Source: Sipunculus nudus
Taxonomy: Eukaryota; Annelida; Sipuncula; Golfingiida; Sipunculidae
Assembly: GCA_026874595.1 (NCBI GenBank)
Contig: CM049312.1
Coordinates: 64,510,929 to 64,574,928, forward strand
Length of the DNA stretch: 64,000 bases
Direction of reading: 5' to 3'
Shown: positions 13,001 through 21,888 of the stretch, in pieces
Layout of the letters: every line of letters starts with the position of its first letter
Position numbering within the stretch: position 1 is the stretch's first letter
Position numbers and translations under genes: made by a program
Notes under the pieces: generated by a model
What the model saw: the letters and a program-made list of their open reading frames with translations, nothing else
What the model was told of the DNA's origin: nothing
The model's database searches: none

Positions 13001-16000
13001 CAATTTATTGTTTATTTAAAAACCATAGCACATTTTAAATTGGAGTTTAAGATAATTTGAATATATACCATTTTCAGGCTTCTGCACCAGACCACCCGAA
13101 TTAGAAAATGCCGTTACCCAGAGCTGCGCCAGACATATTGGAGCAGAAGTGAACATTACATGTAAAAATGGTCACGTCTTTCCGGATGGACTGAACGAAA
13201 AGACCGTACGATGTACCAGCAGGCGGGCCTGGGAACCAGTTTTGGAGCATTGCATAAGTAAATTATAAGTTTCTAGTTATCCTAACCTGGGATGCTTCCA
13301 GCACTGTGTTACACTCCTCACGCAGTGGTTATACATTGCAGTCGTCCTAGATCTCCCTTAAATTTAACTACTGCTTTGTATAGCCCATTTCTGGGATACA
13401 GCGGCTTCTGTGGCTCATGGATAGAGCATAGGGCTCAAAGCAGGAAGGTCATGAGCCTAGATTTTCACTGTCGGCCTAAACCCAGGGTTAGCGCTCTGCA
13501 GGCTTAATGCAAATAATTGGAAAGTTAATATTGCTAACAAACGAGAGCATCTTTGGAATGGTTCCTCGATGTTATGACCTAGCAATAGACACATCCAAGT
13601 CTTTGAGGTTCGGTAGACACATGGCCTGGTTGAAACTAGGATATAAATAAAATAACAGGAAGCAAATGTAAATGCTTAACTGAAGAGTTAGATTACGCCA
13701 GCATTTAAAGAATGATGCGTTAAACTCCACCATAATAAAATATTATAAAAAGGTTCTCTTAGTTACACCGCCAGGGTGGGAACAATGCATAGAATTGTAA
13801 TCAGACCAATAAAGCGGTAAAGGGAATCTGATTGCACCGGTTTTGGCACAGGGCCTAGAATCGGACTAACGAGAGCGGGTGTCGCATGTTTAAAATTGGG
13901 GCTGGACGCACAATGCGAGATTATACGCTATCATTGGTCTGAGAACAAATATTTAATCTGAATATTTGTTGTATGTTTAAGATGATGTATTGTTAATGAT
14001 GTTATGGTTATAAATGCAAATTTACTGCCACATGTGAGATATATTACTTATTTGTAATTTTTTTTTTAAATGTGCTGAAAATTTTACAAATCTTCAATTC
14101 ACCCAAAGAATATTTTATATCACAGATCTATGGGGGATTTTCTGAGTATTCAAAATATGTTCTTGTTCAATATGTAAATGTCATTGGGACATAAAGATAT
14201 TTCGATGTTTATTTTAAAGCTTAACTAAACGAAAGGTTAGTTTGACGATATTTAAACCTTAAAACTCCAGTTAGGACAAATTAATGGAGATGTAAAATTT
14301 TCCTTTAAAATTGTTCTTTCCGTTCGGATATATTGTGTATATTATAATTGCAGATGCATCCGCTCTTGCTAAATGTGGCAAAGGGTACGAACTGAGAAAC
14401 GATCACTCGCCCATGTCAACATGTTCTTTTACAAGGCAGAGAACCCAGAGTCAAGGCGGAAGCCCAAACTGCAAGCGTGAGTCATGTCACACAAGTATAT
14501 AATGTCAATGAGAGCAGGACTGGCCATACCTATATACAACAGTAATAATTTTGTTTAGATTATGATTTGTCCAATTAAAATATATTATTAAATATGTCAG
14601 GGATAGACTGTGAGGTATCACACTTTTCAATCTACATAAAATGGTCTTACTAAAATACAGTAAAGCTTCGCCTGACCTCCACCTCTGTTAAACGACCACC
14701 ACAAAATACCGTCCGCTAGTTCCCGGTCTCCATTCTTGTTTTGCCCTTTATATAAGACCTGGCTTAAGGTATGTTTCCATATGCAAGTATTTGCTTATAT
14801 GCGTGAACTGGCATCCTGATATATTTTTACAGTGGATCGAGCAGGCCTTCCACAAAAAGATGCTGAAGTGACGTCATTTCTCCCCAAATCTCCGAGTTAT
14901 GCCGACCCTTTGCGTGAAAATCGTTCCTGTGGAGATTTCCACGCATTTACTCACGTACGCATATTCGCTTATGGATACATGGAAACACGACAGTTACAAA
15001 ATCATATGTGCGATTTTCACGCATATACGCATATACGCGCACACGGAAACACCCCTTTAGACGACCGCTTCTAAAATGCAAAAGATCCTATTGGTGGCTT
15101 GAATTTCGAGGATTTACTGAACATTGTAAATTAGACTCAGCGGAGCCTCTGTGTCAGGTTCGGTTTTCAGTCCTAACGGAGAGTCCGATTTATCATTCGT
15201 ACCCTGTAATTATCAGAACCGATGCTAAAATGATTATTTATAACCCTTCCTTTCTGTAACATGATTTACAATTCTTCCGCCCAGATAGTTTAGACTGCCA
15301 GTCAATTTTGAGCATACATGCTCAGGAATGACAAACAGTCCTTTAGACTTTGAGGCAACTCCCGACGCAAGCAGAAAGCAATGGCATATTTTCCTCCCTC
15401 TATACGTGCCAGCCAGTATATGTAAAATACAGACTTTTTTTCATATGTGTAGAAGTGACTTTAAACCATTTAGTCGCAACTCAGGTATTTCTGATTATAT
15501 GTGACTGTAAGAATTTTATTACAGTGAGAATTTAGAACTTAATGAGAACTTAATGTGCATGCATTTTTAAGTAGGCCTTTTGACTAAAGGACAATTATTT
15601 TACCAGGAAGGTCATGTGAGCCTTTGCCACGGAAGAAGCATGCCACCTCTGGGACGTTTGGGGAACTATATTACCAGGACCAAGTTCCTTACGTATGTGA
15701 CCACGGCTACGAGACAAAGGAAAAGAAATCCAAGTTCTGGGCGACATGCAATGAGTCAGGAAAATGGGTCTTCAAATCCGCTTCGGATTGTCTACGTAAG
15801 TTTTCTGGATTATAGACTCATGGCTGTTGTATGTTTGATTCTTTTAGTTCGTCTTCTTGCATTATACATACATATATTCCAACAAACATTACTTCTTGGA
15901 CCTTTCCTTTACGAAATATCATATTTAAACCTTTACATTGAAATGTATGAAATAATATATATGTATTATATATGTGTGTATAATGCAATGAACTTATCAA

Positions 16001-19000
16001 AAATACCATATATTAAACATGATTTTCTTTATTTATAAAAAAATAAAATAAGACTTATAATACCTGAAAATTTATTTCTTTTTTTTTTTACTCCCGAATA
16101 CAGAAATCAATGCATATGTTGTATTTATTTGTCAAACCGAGTAACTGCAGACTCAAAAAAATATCGAACATATATGGCCTCTCACCAGATTAATTGACGC
16201 ATCCAGGCTTAAACAAAAGAGGTTTACTTGGTCATAATTCAACGTGAGCTTGCAGGGATCTCGCTTGCAATATAATTCTTTCAGTACAAGCCGGAATCCA
16301 GTTTATGTGAAATCTACAGATCGTTTCTTACACAGAAAAAAATATTTATATAATACAAAAAAAACTTTCTATACTAGCTTAACTCTCTTGTTAGTACAAC
16401 GGGGACTGGAAAAACACAAGTGCTCTTTCACCAATCGCTTACAAATAGTAGTCCATTGAATGTTAAAGGTGCCCATTCTTTTGAATAAAAATTAATGTGA
16501 TTTCTGGCTTCCTTTCTGTATATATTAATGACTAAGGGTAATTTTAGTTGTAAATAGTTATTATAAGACCTTCTTGGAGAATGTATGAACTTGTTTATCA
16601 ACAACATGTTTGTAAACACAGCAATGTTGACAAACGGGAAAAACATGTAACATAAGGTTCTTGGTTGCATATATGCGGAGGTAGAACGGTTACTTGTTGC
16701 AAAACGCCATTTGCAAAGCCTGGCTTATCTGACTTGCTGCCATATAACCTTTTTGAATTTGTTTTGATTATTCTGACGGGTCCCGACATAATATAAATAC
16801 GTTGATATAAACAGAACACACAGCCTGTGGGCGTGGATATCCACATTTCCACGTCTTTTTTTATAATAAGCTCCAAGGGATTATCTTTAGTTTATAAAGG
16901 TCAGATAGGTGATTGGGCCCCTTTAAAATAATCCTTTAAAATGCAGATATGTAAAGAGCAACAAGATAATCTAGACAACCTTTACACTGGTCCTGTTTTC
17001 TTACACATTCATAAAAAAATATTTGATTTTTTTTCCTTGTAAAAACGTTATGACATTTAGTGCAATATATTTTATAGATTGGACGAAAATTTACAAAGAC
17101 AGGAAGTCTTCAGTTACAGGAGTAAGCTTGGTCTTCCCCATGACCATGGGAGAGCATTGTTCCGTTGCACTTCTTGTCTTTTGTGTAATCTAAAAATTAA
17201 TAAATATATTAAATATATTGAACATAAAACCTTTATATCATAGTGTCTATATTTCATAGATTGGACGAAAATTTACATAGACAGGAAGGCTTCAGTTACA
17301 GGAGTAAGCACCCCCCCCCCCTCGTTCCTCAGTTTCGCAATTAATGACTTTCCTCAATTTGACTAGACTTGATAGTTTGAAACATTCAACGTCTTGGACA
17401 ATTTTATTGTATCCGCGAAAACAAACTTTTGTGGATTCTATGTTGTTGACTGGGTTCCGCCGCCGCTGCCACGTTCGTTTCCGGAGAACTCCTCTGAGAC
17501 TACTGGACCGATTTTTCAGAAAATTAACCCACATATCTTCGGACTCGTTTGACCATGCAGGCTTAACATTTTGCACAAACGTAGCCCTTGGATAGCTTTA
17601 TAACATACACGAAAAATGGTGGCGCCACCTGCAACCTTTTTTGCACAGCGTCCATCTGTTCATCTGCCTTGGGATAAAATCACTCATATCTCTACAGTTG
17701 TTGGACTTATCCACCTGACATTTTGAATGTGTATACATCCTGAATAGCTTTCTTGATTGTATGACAGGTGGCGCCACCTACATTCACGTTCAGGCTGCAG
17801 ACATCCAGGCTTATATCTCAGGACTGGTTTGACTTATCCTCCTAAATTTTGCATGTGTATAGATCTGACATAGCTCTTTATAATACGCAAAACTGGTGGC
17901 GCCACCTGCAACCATTTTTCCACAACGTCCGTATGTTTGTCTGCCGTGGGATAAAATTACTAATATCTCGGCAGTGGTTTCACTTATCTGCCTAAAATTT
18001 TGCATGTATATACATCTTGGATAGCTTTCTGGATTTTGTGGCAGGTGGTGCCAACTACATTTATGTTTATGCTGCAGACATCCAGGCTTATAAATCAGGA
18101 TAAGTTTGATGTATCCTCATGAAATTCTGCATGTGTATAGACCTCACATAGCTCTTTATCATATACAAAACTGATGGCGCCACCTGCAACCATATTTCCA
18201 CAGCATCCGTCTGTTTGTCTGCCGTGGGGTAAAATCACTCATATGCAAGCAGTGGTTTAACTTATCTGCCTAAAATATTACATATGTATACAACCTGGAT
18301 AGCTTTCTGGATTTTGTGGTAGGTGGCGCCACCTATATACACATTTCGGCTGCAGACATCCATGCTTATACACACCTTACTCTATTTCCACTTGCCACTC
18401 AATCCATGCCTCACTACACCCCTCCCACTCTGATTTCGGCGGATAGGCGTACTCGCTTGTCGACTACTCGTATTCTAGTTATACATGACTCACATTCATT
18501 TATTGTGAGTTGTATTTAAAGACCATCTGTGAACCAATTTTGCATAAAATATTCTGAACTTAAAGACAATATATATGATATACTGAAATTTTATCAATAA
18601 ACATCTATATGTTTATTATATGTGTTTATCACAATCAACAGGCGTCACGTGCCCACCACTCCCGACTTGGACCGGTCTGAAAGTGAACACCACGGACACG
18701 TCATACAGAACGACCGTCAACTACACATGTGAAGAAGGCTACTACTTCGCCGATAGATGGCGGTACCTGTTCACGACCTGTGGCCAAGATGGACGCTGGG
18801 AACCAGAAGTCATTCCATGCCTTAGTAAGAAGTCTTTCCCAAAAGATTATCTGCTACTGAAGATAGTCCGCGCCTATTTACGCACCAAGTTTCTTGCCAT
18901 AATCCTGAATATTGCAAAATGCAATTGTATTTCCATTTCTGATCATCCACAAAATTAAACGTGCGGACCGGACCGCTTAGACCAGTCCGGTCCATGATTT

Positions 19001-21817
19001 TGGGCTGAACCGGACCGACAACACAGAATACGAGACCCCCAACTCATGGAACGGACCGGTTCGGGCCTCCCCTTCTGAAATCTAGTGGCTTGTGCTATTT
19101 GATGAAATTATTATGTGTGATAACTTTCAAACTGCACCCCTTGTTTTGAATAACATGCTTGTGTTTGTAGGTACCTTATAAGTAAAGACTCCTAACAATA
19201 ATAAATATACCGGAACCACTGCCCCAAATTTTGTTTCGAGCCAGATCTTCTAGCTAGTTTAGAATATAACATTGCAGGGTTTATAAATGGGGCTGGTGGG
19301 GTCAGCTGGTTTATTTATTTATTGATTTTAGCTCAGTTGACTACAGTCAACTGAGCTATAGTGATCGGTCTGCGTCCGTCGTCTATCCGTCTGTCTGTCC
19401 TTCTGTCTGTCTGTCTGTTAAACTGACACGTTTTTACACCGTCGGACCTAGACACCTGTAACTAAACATCCAGGGAGGTTAATAAAAGATCTCCCGGAAA
19501 ACCTAAAATTAAGTCGCTGTGACCTATATCCTCGGAGCTATAGATCTAGACCCCACAGAATATTCTTAAAAAGAGAATGCAAACCAGTATCTTTGTAATA
19601 AATGTATCGGTTGCTCTTAATGTTACCTTGAATATTGACCGTGACTAGAGTTATAAGTTCCGAAGCTTGTTATTAGCAGTATTTCTATTTTTTACGATTT
19701 GTTTTCTTGTTTTTGAGACCGTCAAATGACAGCAGTTATATGTCAGTTTCTCGACTGTGCTTTCATCTAGTGTCCTGAAACCTAGTGTTTTTATTGATTT
19801 TGACTGGTTTCTTCATTCCTGAAGACTTGTGGTGCCACCTGTATTTTTTTCTATTTTTAAAGATTTTGTCCTGTATTTTGAATTATAATGAAACTATCAG
19901 ATTTGCAACTTTGGTATCAAGTAGTGTCCAAAATCCTCGTGTGTTATTAGGGCCTTGCTTGAATTAGCGGATGCCCTATAGTAATCACCCTGTCCGTCTG
20001 TCCGTCTGTTCGTCTTTCTGTATGTCCGTCAAATTTGATTCCTGATAAAACTCCAGTTTGGATAGACATATGGATTTCAAACTTAATTTATATATGGTAC
20101 ACCTCCTACGTGGAAACGCGATTGGTTTTGGGGTCATGAGTTCAAGGTCACACGATCCACTAATTTAAAAAGATTATGGATGTATTTTAAGCCAAACTTT
20201 TTATCCCAAATCTTCCGTTTTGCTCATATAGCTGACCTGCCAATTAATAGGGGAAGAACCTGATTAATTTTGGGGTCACAAAGTCAAAGGTCTAGGTCAC
20301 AAGCGCCACCTGTTCACATATTTGTTTCCTGATGATATCTCTAGTTTGGATTGACATATTGATTTCAAACTTGACTTATATTTGACCCACCGATAATAAA
20401 GGAACCCTTTTGATTTTAGGGTCATGAGGTCAAAGATAAAGGTCACTGGACCCACTTATTTAAAAAGATTATGTATGTCTTTAGGTAAAACTTTTCATCC
20501 CAAAACTTCCATCATAGGTGAACCCGAGTGAGTTTGGGGTCACAAGGTCATAGGTTAAGGTCACGTGCGCCATCTGTTCACATTTTTTCCAGTTGATAAC
20601 GCCAGTTCGAACTGACATATTGGTTTCAAACTTGATTTTTATATATGACCCCCAATGAGGTAAGAACCCTTTTATTTTGGGGTGATGAGGTCAAAGGTCA
20701 AGGTCACAGGGTAGAAGGCGTTATTCAGTACTGTGTCAAATCATTCTCTAAATCAGGAATTTGGTTGAACCAGACCATAATCTGGGCTGGATTGGTCTGA
20801 ATCCCGAATAGGATTTGGTCTTAACGTTTAAACAATTATCTCATAATCAATTTCAACTGAGCGCCGTGACCTTCATGTCCTTTTTTTCTTTTATTATTAT
20901 TATTAGTAGTAGTAGTAGTCGTCGTCGTTTTAGTAGTAGTAGTAGAAGTATTAATGTCAGCTTTATAATTTTAAACTCATCTTGCATAATTTTATTTTTA
21001 TTTAAAATATTTTTTTTATAATTACTTAATAAATAGACCGACAGCTTGGACCGGTCCACCTTTATTACCAGACCCCTCTACAGCTTGAACCGGACCAAGA
21101 CCAGCATTTCTACATAACATATTCAAGAAAGGAAATCAATCCTTAAATCAAGCTTATGTCTAGTATATAGTTCTGAAAGCACGTGTGCTTATATTTGTAA
21201 ATAAAAAAATGGAGCCATAGTACCCTTGTTGCAAGGAACACCGATGTATGTTTTCTCTCATATATAAATCTTTAGGTTAACTTTATTTAGATCAGTAAAC
21301 TAACCCTAGTGATTTAGTGAAACCAATGAACTGGATCTCTTACCACATTACTTAGAATGATAATAAAGACGTAGAGATACATGTAATCAGATAGATCATA
21401 TCTGAGTGGTTTTCTGTCTTTATTTCAAAATAATCTACGATATAATTACCAACAATAAAGAGTTAATTTTGAATTGTATTTGTTTCTTGTGTATCCTTTT
21501 ATGAAAGTCCTGAAGTAGTTAACCCGTAACGTGACGTCATTTCATGCGAGTGATTCATAATTTTAAGGATCATCAACTTTTTTTCATATTCTTCAGACAA
21601 ATTTTTTTTTTGTCAAAAACCAATATATAATTCATTAATTTCAGAAAGGAAGAATGCCGAAGGAACGGATTCCCCCGCTGAGGCGCCGCTCGGTCACGTG
21701 TTTGGAGCTGCGATGATCAGCATCCTGGCATCTATCGGCTGTTTCTTCTTAGCTCTTGATTGTCTGTATCTGCTGAGATCAAAGGACAATAGAGTAAACC
21801 CAGAATCTGAATCTTAA
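4996..21817 (+). CDS. EGF-CCP-transmembrane protein, 6-exon partial gene model
   Basis: Model: join of 4996-5121, 13078-13257, 14354-14476, 15607-15795, 18642-18824 and 21645-21817. Every exon has AG before it and GT after it (the last ends in TAA), and every junction is phase 1, so the modules splice together in frame with no stop (junction codons GGC, AAT, CGA, CGC, AAA). The product has at least 323 residues. In order it carries an EGF-like module, CCP with an extra Cys, a half CCP, two canonical CCPs, a stalk, one transmembrane helix and a 13-residue cytoplasmic tail. Sequons NIT, NES, NTT and NYT suggest N-glycosylation of the ectodomain. Symmetrical phase-1 modules are typical of exon-shuffled extracellular animal proteins. 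The signal peptide and 5' exons are missing; introns are 1.1-8 kb and filled with repeats. CCP proteins include complement regulators, adhesion and selectin-like receptors; the specific role is unknown. The link of the EGF exon to the rest, across an 8-kb intron, is inferred from phase and strand. Confidence 0.7.
5620..5903. repeat. Dispersed repeat family, copy A
   Basis: Matches 16497-16812 in the same orientation through blocks such as AACACAGCAATGTTGACAAA, TTGCATATATATGCGGAGGT and TTGAATTTGTTTTGATTATT. The upstream flanks of the two TRIM segments (about 41030-41160 and 60430-60560) hold weakly related sequence in the opposite orientation. No coding capacity; origin unknown. Confidence 0.65.
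6340..6660. repeat. Degenerate intron duplication, left copy
   Basis: GC-rich start (GCGGGGCGGG), then CTAAATCCCGGCCC and later GAGAAACA in the same order as 8890-9265 (CTAAATCCTAGCCC and so on). Divergence is high, so the duplication is old. GGCCCAAGGAGTACTCTA also repeats within this copy. Confidence 0.45.
7606..7720 (+). pseudogene. Exon-like relic, copy 1
   Basis: Starts after an acceptor-like CTTTCTCAG and matches 9296-9410 over about 100 bp (TGAGTTGACATGAATTATA, then ATGCGTGCATTGACT). In one frame it reads MNYSVKNACID. Read in phase 1 from the acceptor it meets a stop soon, so it cannot act as a normal exon of the host gene. It may be a dead module exon, or the acceptor-like start may be chance. 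Confidence 0.3.
8890..9265. repeat. Degenerate intron duplication, right copy
   Basis: Partner of 6340-6660: GGGGCAGGTTTCGC, CTAAATCCTAGCCC, CTCTATCCCAGGAT, then GATACAGCTTTGAGAT. It is followed directly by the exon-like relic at 9296; in the left copy about 0.9 kb of other DNA separates the two parts. Confidence 0.45.
9296..9410 (+). pseudogene. Exon-like relic, copy 2
   Basis: After the acceptor-like TTTCGCAG (AG at 9302-9303), phase-1 reading gives a short Cys-containing stretch (SLCPNFSVDMNYTVTDACID) and then TGA. The phase fits the host gene's exons and a Cys-Pro start is seen in CCP modules. The stop and lack of a good donor make it non-functional. Calling it a former CCP exon is inference. 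Confidence 0.3.
9946..9998. repeat. (TA)n microsatellite
   Basis: About 25 uninterrupted TA units, followed by a short CA-rich tail. Confidence 0.97.
12436..12560. repeat. MITE-like element, copy 2 (partial)
   Basis: Shares CACCACCAGGGCT, AGACCAATGAGAG and GATTGTGCATCCA with the element at 4540-4745 (in inverted order there). Only one side of the inverted repeat is clear. Confidence 0.5.
12755..13077 (+). repeat. Tandemly duplicated acceptor tract
   Basis: The block ending in CCATTTTCAG occurs at 12811-12820, 12927-12936 and 13068-13077, with related sequence before each (AAAATAAGGTGAT-ATG in the first two). Only the last CCATTTTCAG is followed by the CCP exon. The first two are decoy 3' splice sites. 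Confidence 0.7.
13078..13257 (+). CDS. Exon: CCP/sushi domain with an extra cysteine
   Basis: 60 codons, phase 1-1, acceptor CCATTTTCAG and donor GTAAAT. It opens FCTRPPELENA (CCP Cys1 with the usual C-x-x-P start), has NITCKNGH (Cys2 with a sequon), VRC (Cys3), the conserved Trp in RAWEP, and EHC (Cys4). A fifth Cys (TQSC) sits between Cys1 and Cys2, where families normally have none. It could form an inter-module or inter-chain disulfide. Confidence 0.85.
13395..13520 (+). repeat. tRNA-derived SINE relic
   Basis: TGGCTCATGGATAGAGCATA resembles a Pol III A box and AGGTCATGAGCC, about 30 bp downstream, a decayed B box. The spacing fits a tRNA-like head. No clear tail or target-site duplication. 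Confidence 0.4.
13760..13945. repeat. MITE-like element, copy 3
   Basis: Carries CACCGCCAGGGTG, AATCAGACCAATAAAGC, GACGCACAATGCGAGAT and ATCATTGGTCTGA, matching 4540-4745. The same inverted-repeat layout is visible, with more divergence. Confidence 0.55.
14354..14476 (+). CDS. Exon: C-terminal half of a CCP domain
   Basis: 41 codons, phase 1-1, acceptor ATAATTGCAG and donor GTGAGT. It has only three Cys (AKCGKGYEL, STC, PNC) in the order of CCP Cys2-Cys3-Cys4; the KCGKGYEL block matches the Cys2-x-x-GY block of CCP. Cys1 with its C-x-x-P start is absent, and so is the Trp normally found between Cys3 and Cys4. Either the first half lies in an exon I could not see, or this is a truncated module. 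Open frame and splice sites are intact. Confidence 0.65.
14767..15059. repeat. MITE-like element with terminal inverted repeats
   Basis: AAGGTATGTTTCCATATGCA at the left end pairs imperfectly with the right end (GCACACGGAAACACCCCTT). Inside are repeated ACGCATAT motifs. It lies wholly in an intron and encodes nothing convincing. Confidence 0.5.
15607..15795 (+). CDS. Exon: canonical CCP/sushi domain
   Basis: 63 codons, phase 1-1, acceptor TTTTACCAG and donor GTAAGT. All four CCP Cys are present (RSCEPLP, YVCDHGYE, ATC, SDC), with the conserved Trp in GKWVF and the GY after Cys2. The NES sequon directly after Cys3 could be glycosylated. The loop between Cys2 and Cys3 is rich in Lys. Confidence 0.88.
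16497..16812. repeat. Dispersed repeat family, copy B
   Basis: Same orientation as 5620-5903 and clearly homologous across the whole length (AACACAGCAATGTTGACAAA, TATGCGGAGGTAGAA, TTTGTTTTGATTATT, GTTGATATAAAC). Found in another intron of the same gene. Confidence 0.7.
17077..17310. repeat. Direct repeat, 182-bp spacing
   Basis: GATTGGACGAAAATTTACA starts at 17077 and again at 17259; each copy runs about 52 bp to AGGAGTAAGC with few differences. The second copy is followed by an 11-C run. Confidence 0.85.
17590..18370 (-). repeat. 277-bp satellite, TGGCGCCA family, inverted array
   Basis: About three units. TGGCGCCA or a one-base variant begins at 17620, 17769, 17897, 18046, 18175 and 18324, giving alternating spacings of 149, 128, 149, 129 and 149. 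Its reverse complement matches the array at 50490-54330 (GATATGAG, GATGGACGC, TTGCAG-TGGCGCCACC), so both belong to one family in opposite orientations. Confidence 0.85.
18642..18824 (+). CDS. Exon: canonical CCP/sushi domain
   Basis: 61 codons, phase 1-1, acceptor ACAATCAACAG and donor GTAAGA. The four Cys are in TCPPLP, YTCEEGYY, TTCGQDGRW and IPCL, with the conserved Trp after Cys3. Two sequons (NTT and NYT) are present. This is the CCP module nearest to the membrane. Confidence 0.9.
18955..19080. repeat. GACCGG/CCGGTCC word repeat, left block
   Basis: Repeated GGACCGGACCG, CCGGTCC and GGACCGGTTCGG words in an otherwise AT-rich intron. A similar block follows at 20750-21110, so the two may be halves of one element split by later insertions. 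Confidence 0.4.
19311..19560. mobile_element. Dispersed AGCTCAG-hairpin element (copy in intron)
   Basis: AGCTCAGTTGACTACAG then TCAACTGAGCT forms a hairpin, followed by CCGTCTGTC-type repeats and CGTCGGACCTA. In reverse complement this matches the element inserted at 40436-40855 in the left TRIM segment. Non-coding; type unknown. Confidence 0.55.
20020..20715. repeat. Degenerate tandem repeat, about 260-290 bp unit
   Basis: Three units start near 20036, 20325 and 20585 (TTCCTGATAAAACTCCAG, TTCCTGATGATATCTCTAG, TTCCAGTTGATAACGCCAG). Each contains GACATATTG-ATTTCAAACTT, GGGTCA and AAGGTCA motifs. It is flanked on the left by CCGTCTGT repeats. Confidence 0.7.
20688..20706 (+). promoter_or_regulatory. 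Triple AGGTCA half-site (DR1-type)
   Basis: AGGTCA-A-AGGTCA-AGGTCA is a perfect direct repeat with 1-bp spacing plus a third abutting half-site. DR1 is bound by RXR/HNF4-type nuclear receptors. It lies inside a tandem repeat, so it may be accidental. Confidence 0.25.
20750..21110. repeat. GACCGG word repeat, right block, with TAG microsatellite
   Basis: Words such as TTGGACCGGTCC, GAACCGGACC and CCAGACC flank a TAG/TCG trinucleotide tract at about 20895-20948. No exon is visible. Confidence 0.5.
21645..21817 (+). CDS. Terminal exon: transmembrane helix and short tail
   Basis: The acceptor is TTAATTTCAG and entry is in phase 1; TAA is at 21815-21817. It encodes a short charged stalk (KRKNAEGTDSPAEAP), one hydrophobic helix of about 26 residues (VFGAAMISILASIG, then CFFLALDCLYLL) and a 13-residue polar tail (RSKDNRVNPESES). 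The result is a type I membrane topology. The tail has no recognised signalling motif. A strong donor-like CTGTAAGTTG at about 21820 suggests an intron in the 3' UTR. Confidence 0.82.
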
Positions 21818-21866
21818 ACCTGTAAGTTGAAGAAACCAATCTGGAAATTATATTAGTTGGTGATCT

Positions 21867-21888
21867 AACCCTTAATTAATTAAGGGTT
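21867..21888. repeat. Perfect 22-bp palindrome
   Basis: The half is AACCCTTAATT and the second half is its exact reverse complement. It lies 50 bp after the stop of the EGF-CCP gene. A partial third arm (ATTAATTAAGGG) follows. Confidence 0.8.

Larger units (their letters stand above)
5122..13077 (+). other. Long intron filled with repeats
   Basis: Intron of about 8 kb between the EGF-like exon and the first CCP exon. It contains a dispersed repeat, an internal duplication with two exon-like relics, a TA microsatellite, a 15-G run at 11362-11376, a MITE-like copy and duplicated acceptor tracts, each listed separately. The stretches 6661-7605, 7721-8889 and 9999-12435 show no feature I can name. 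A further live exon could have been missed. Confidence 0.55.
13258..14353 (+). other. Intron with SINE-like and MITE-like relics
   Basis: I looked here for the missing first half of the next CCP domain and did not find an exon with splice sites and a C-x-x-P start. Repeats are listed separately. Confidence 0.5.
15796..18641 (+). other. Intron with dispersed repeat and satellite
   Basis: 2.8-kb intron. No further exon was recognised; it contains the repeats at 16497-16812, 17077-17310 and 17590-18370. Confidence 0.6.

Noticed and set aside
14832-15074. Possible exon after TTTTTACAG at 14832
   Set aside because: The sequence is inside a MITE-like inverted repeat with repeated ACGCATAT motifs; the frame has no Cys module.
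15580-16038. 152-codon frame overlapping the CCP exon
   Set aside because: It is a different frame across the exon and then AT-rich intron; the CCP frame with its splice sites explains the region.
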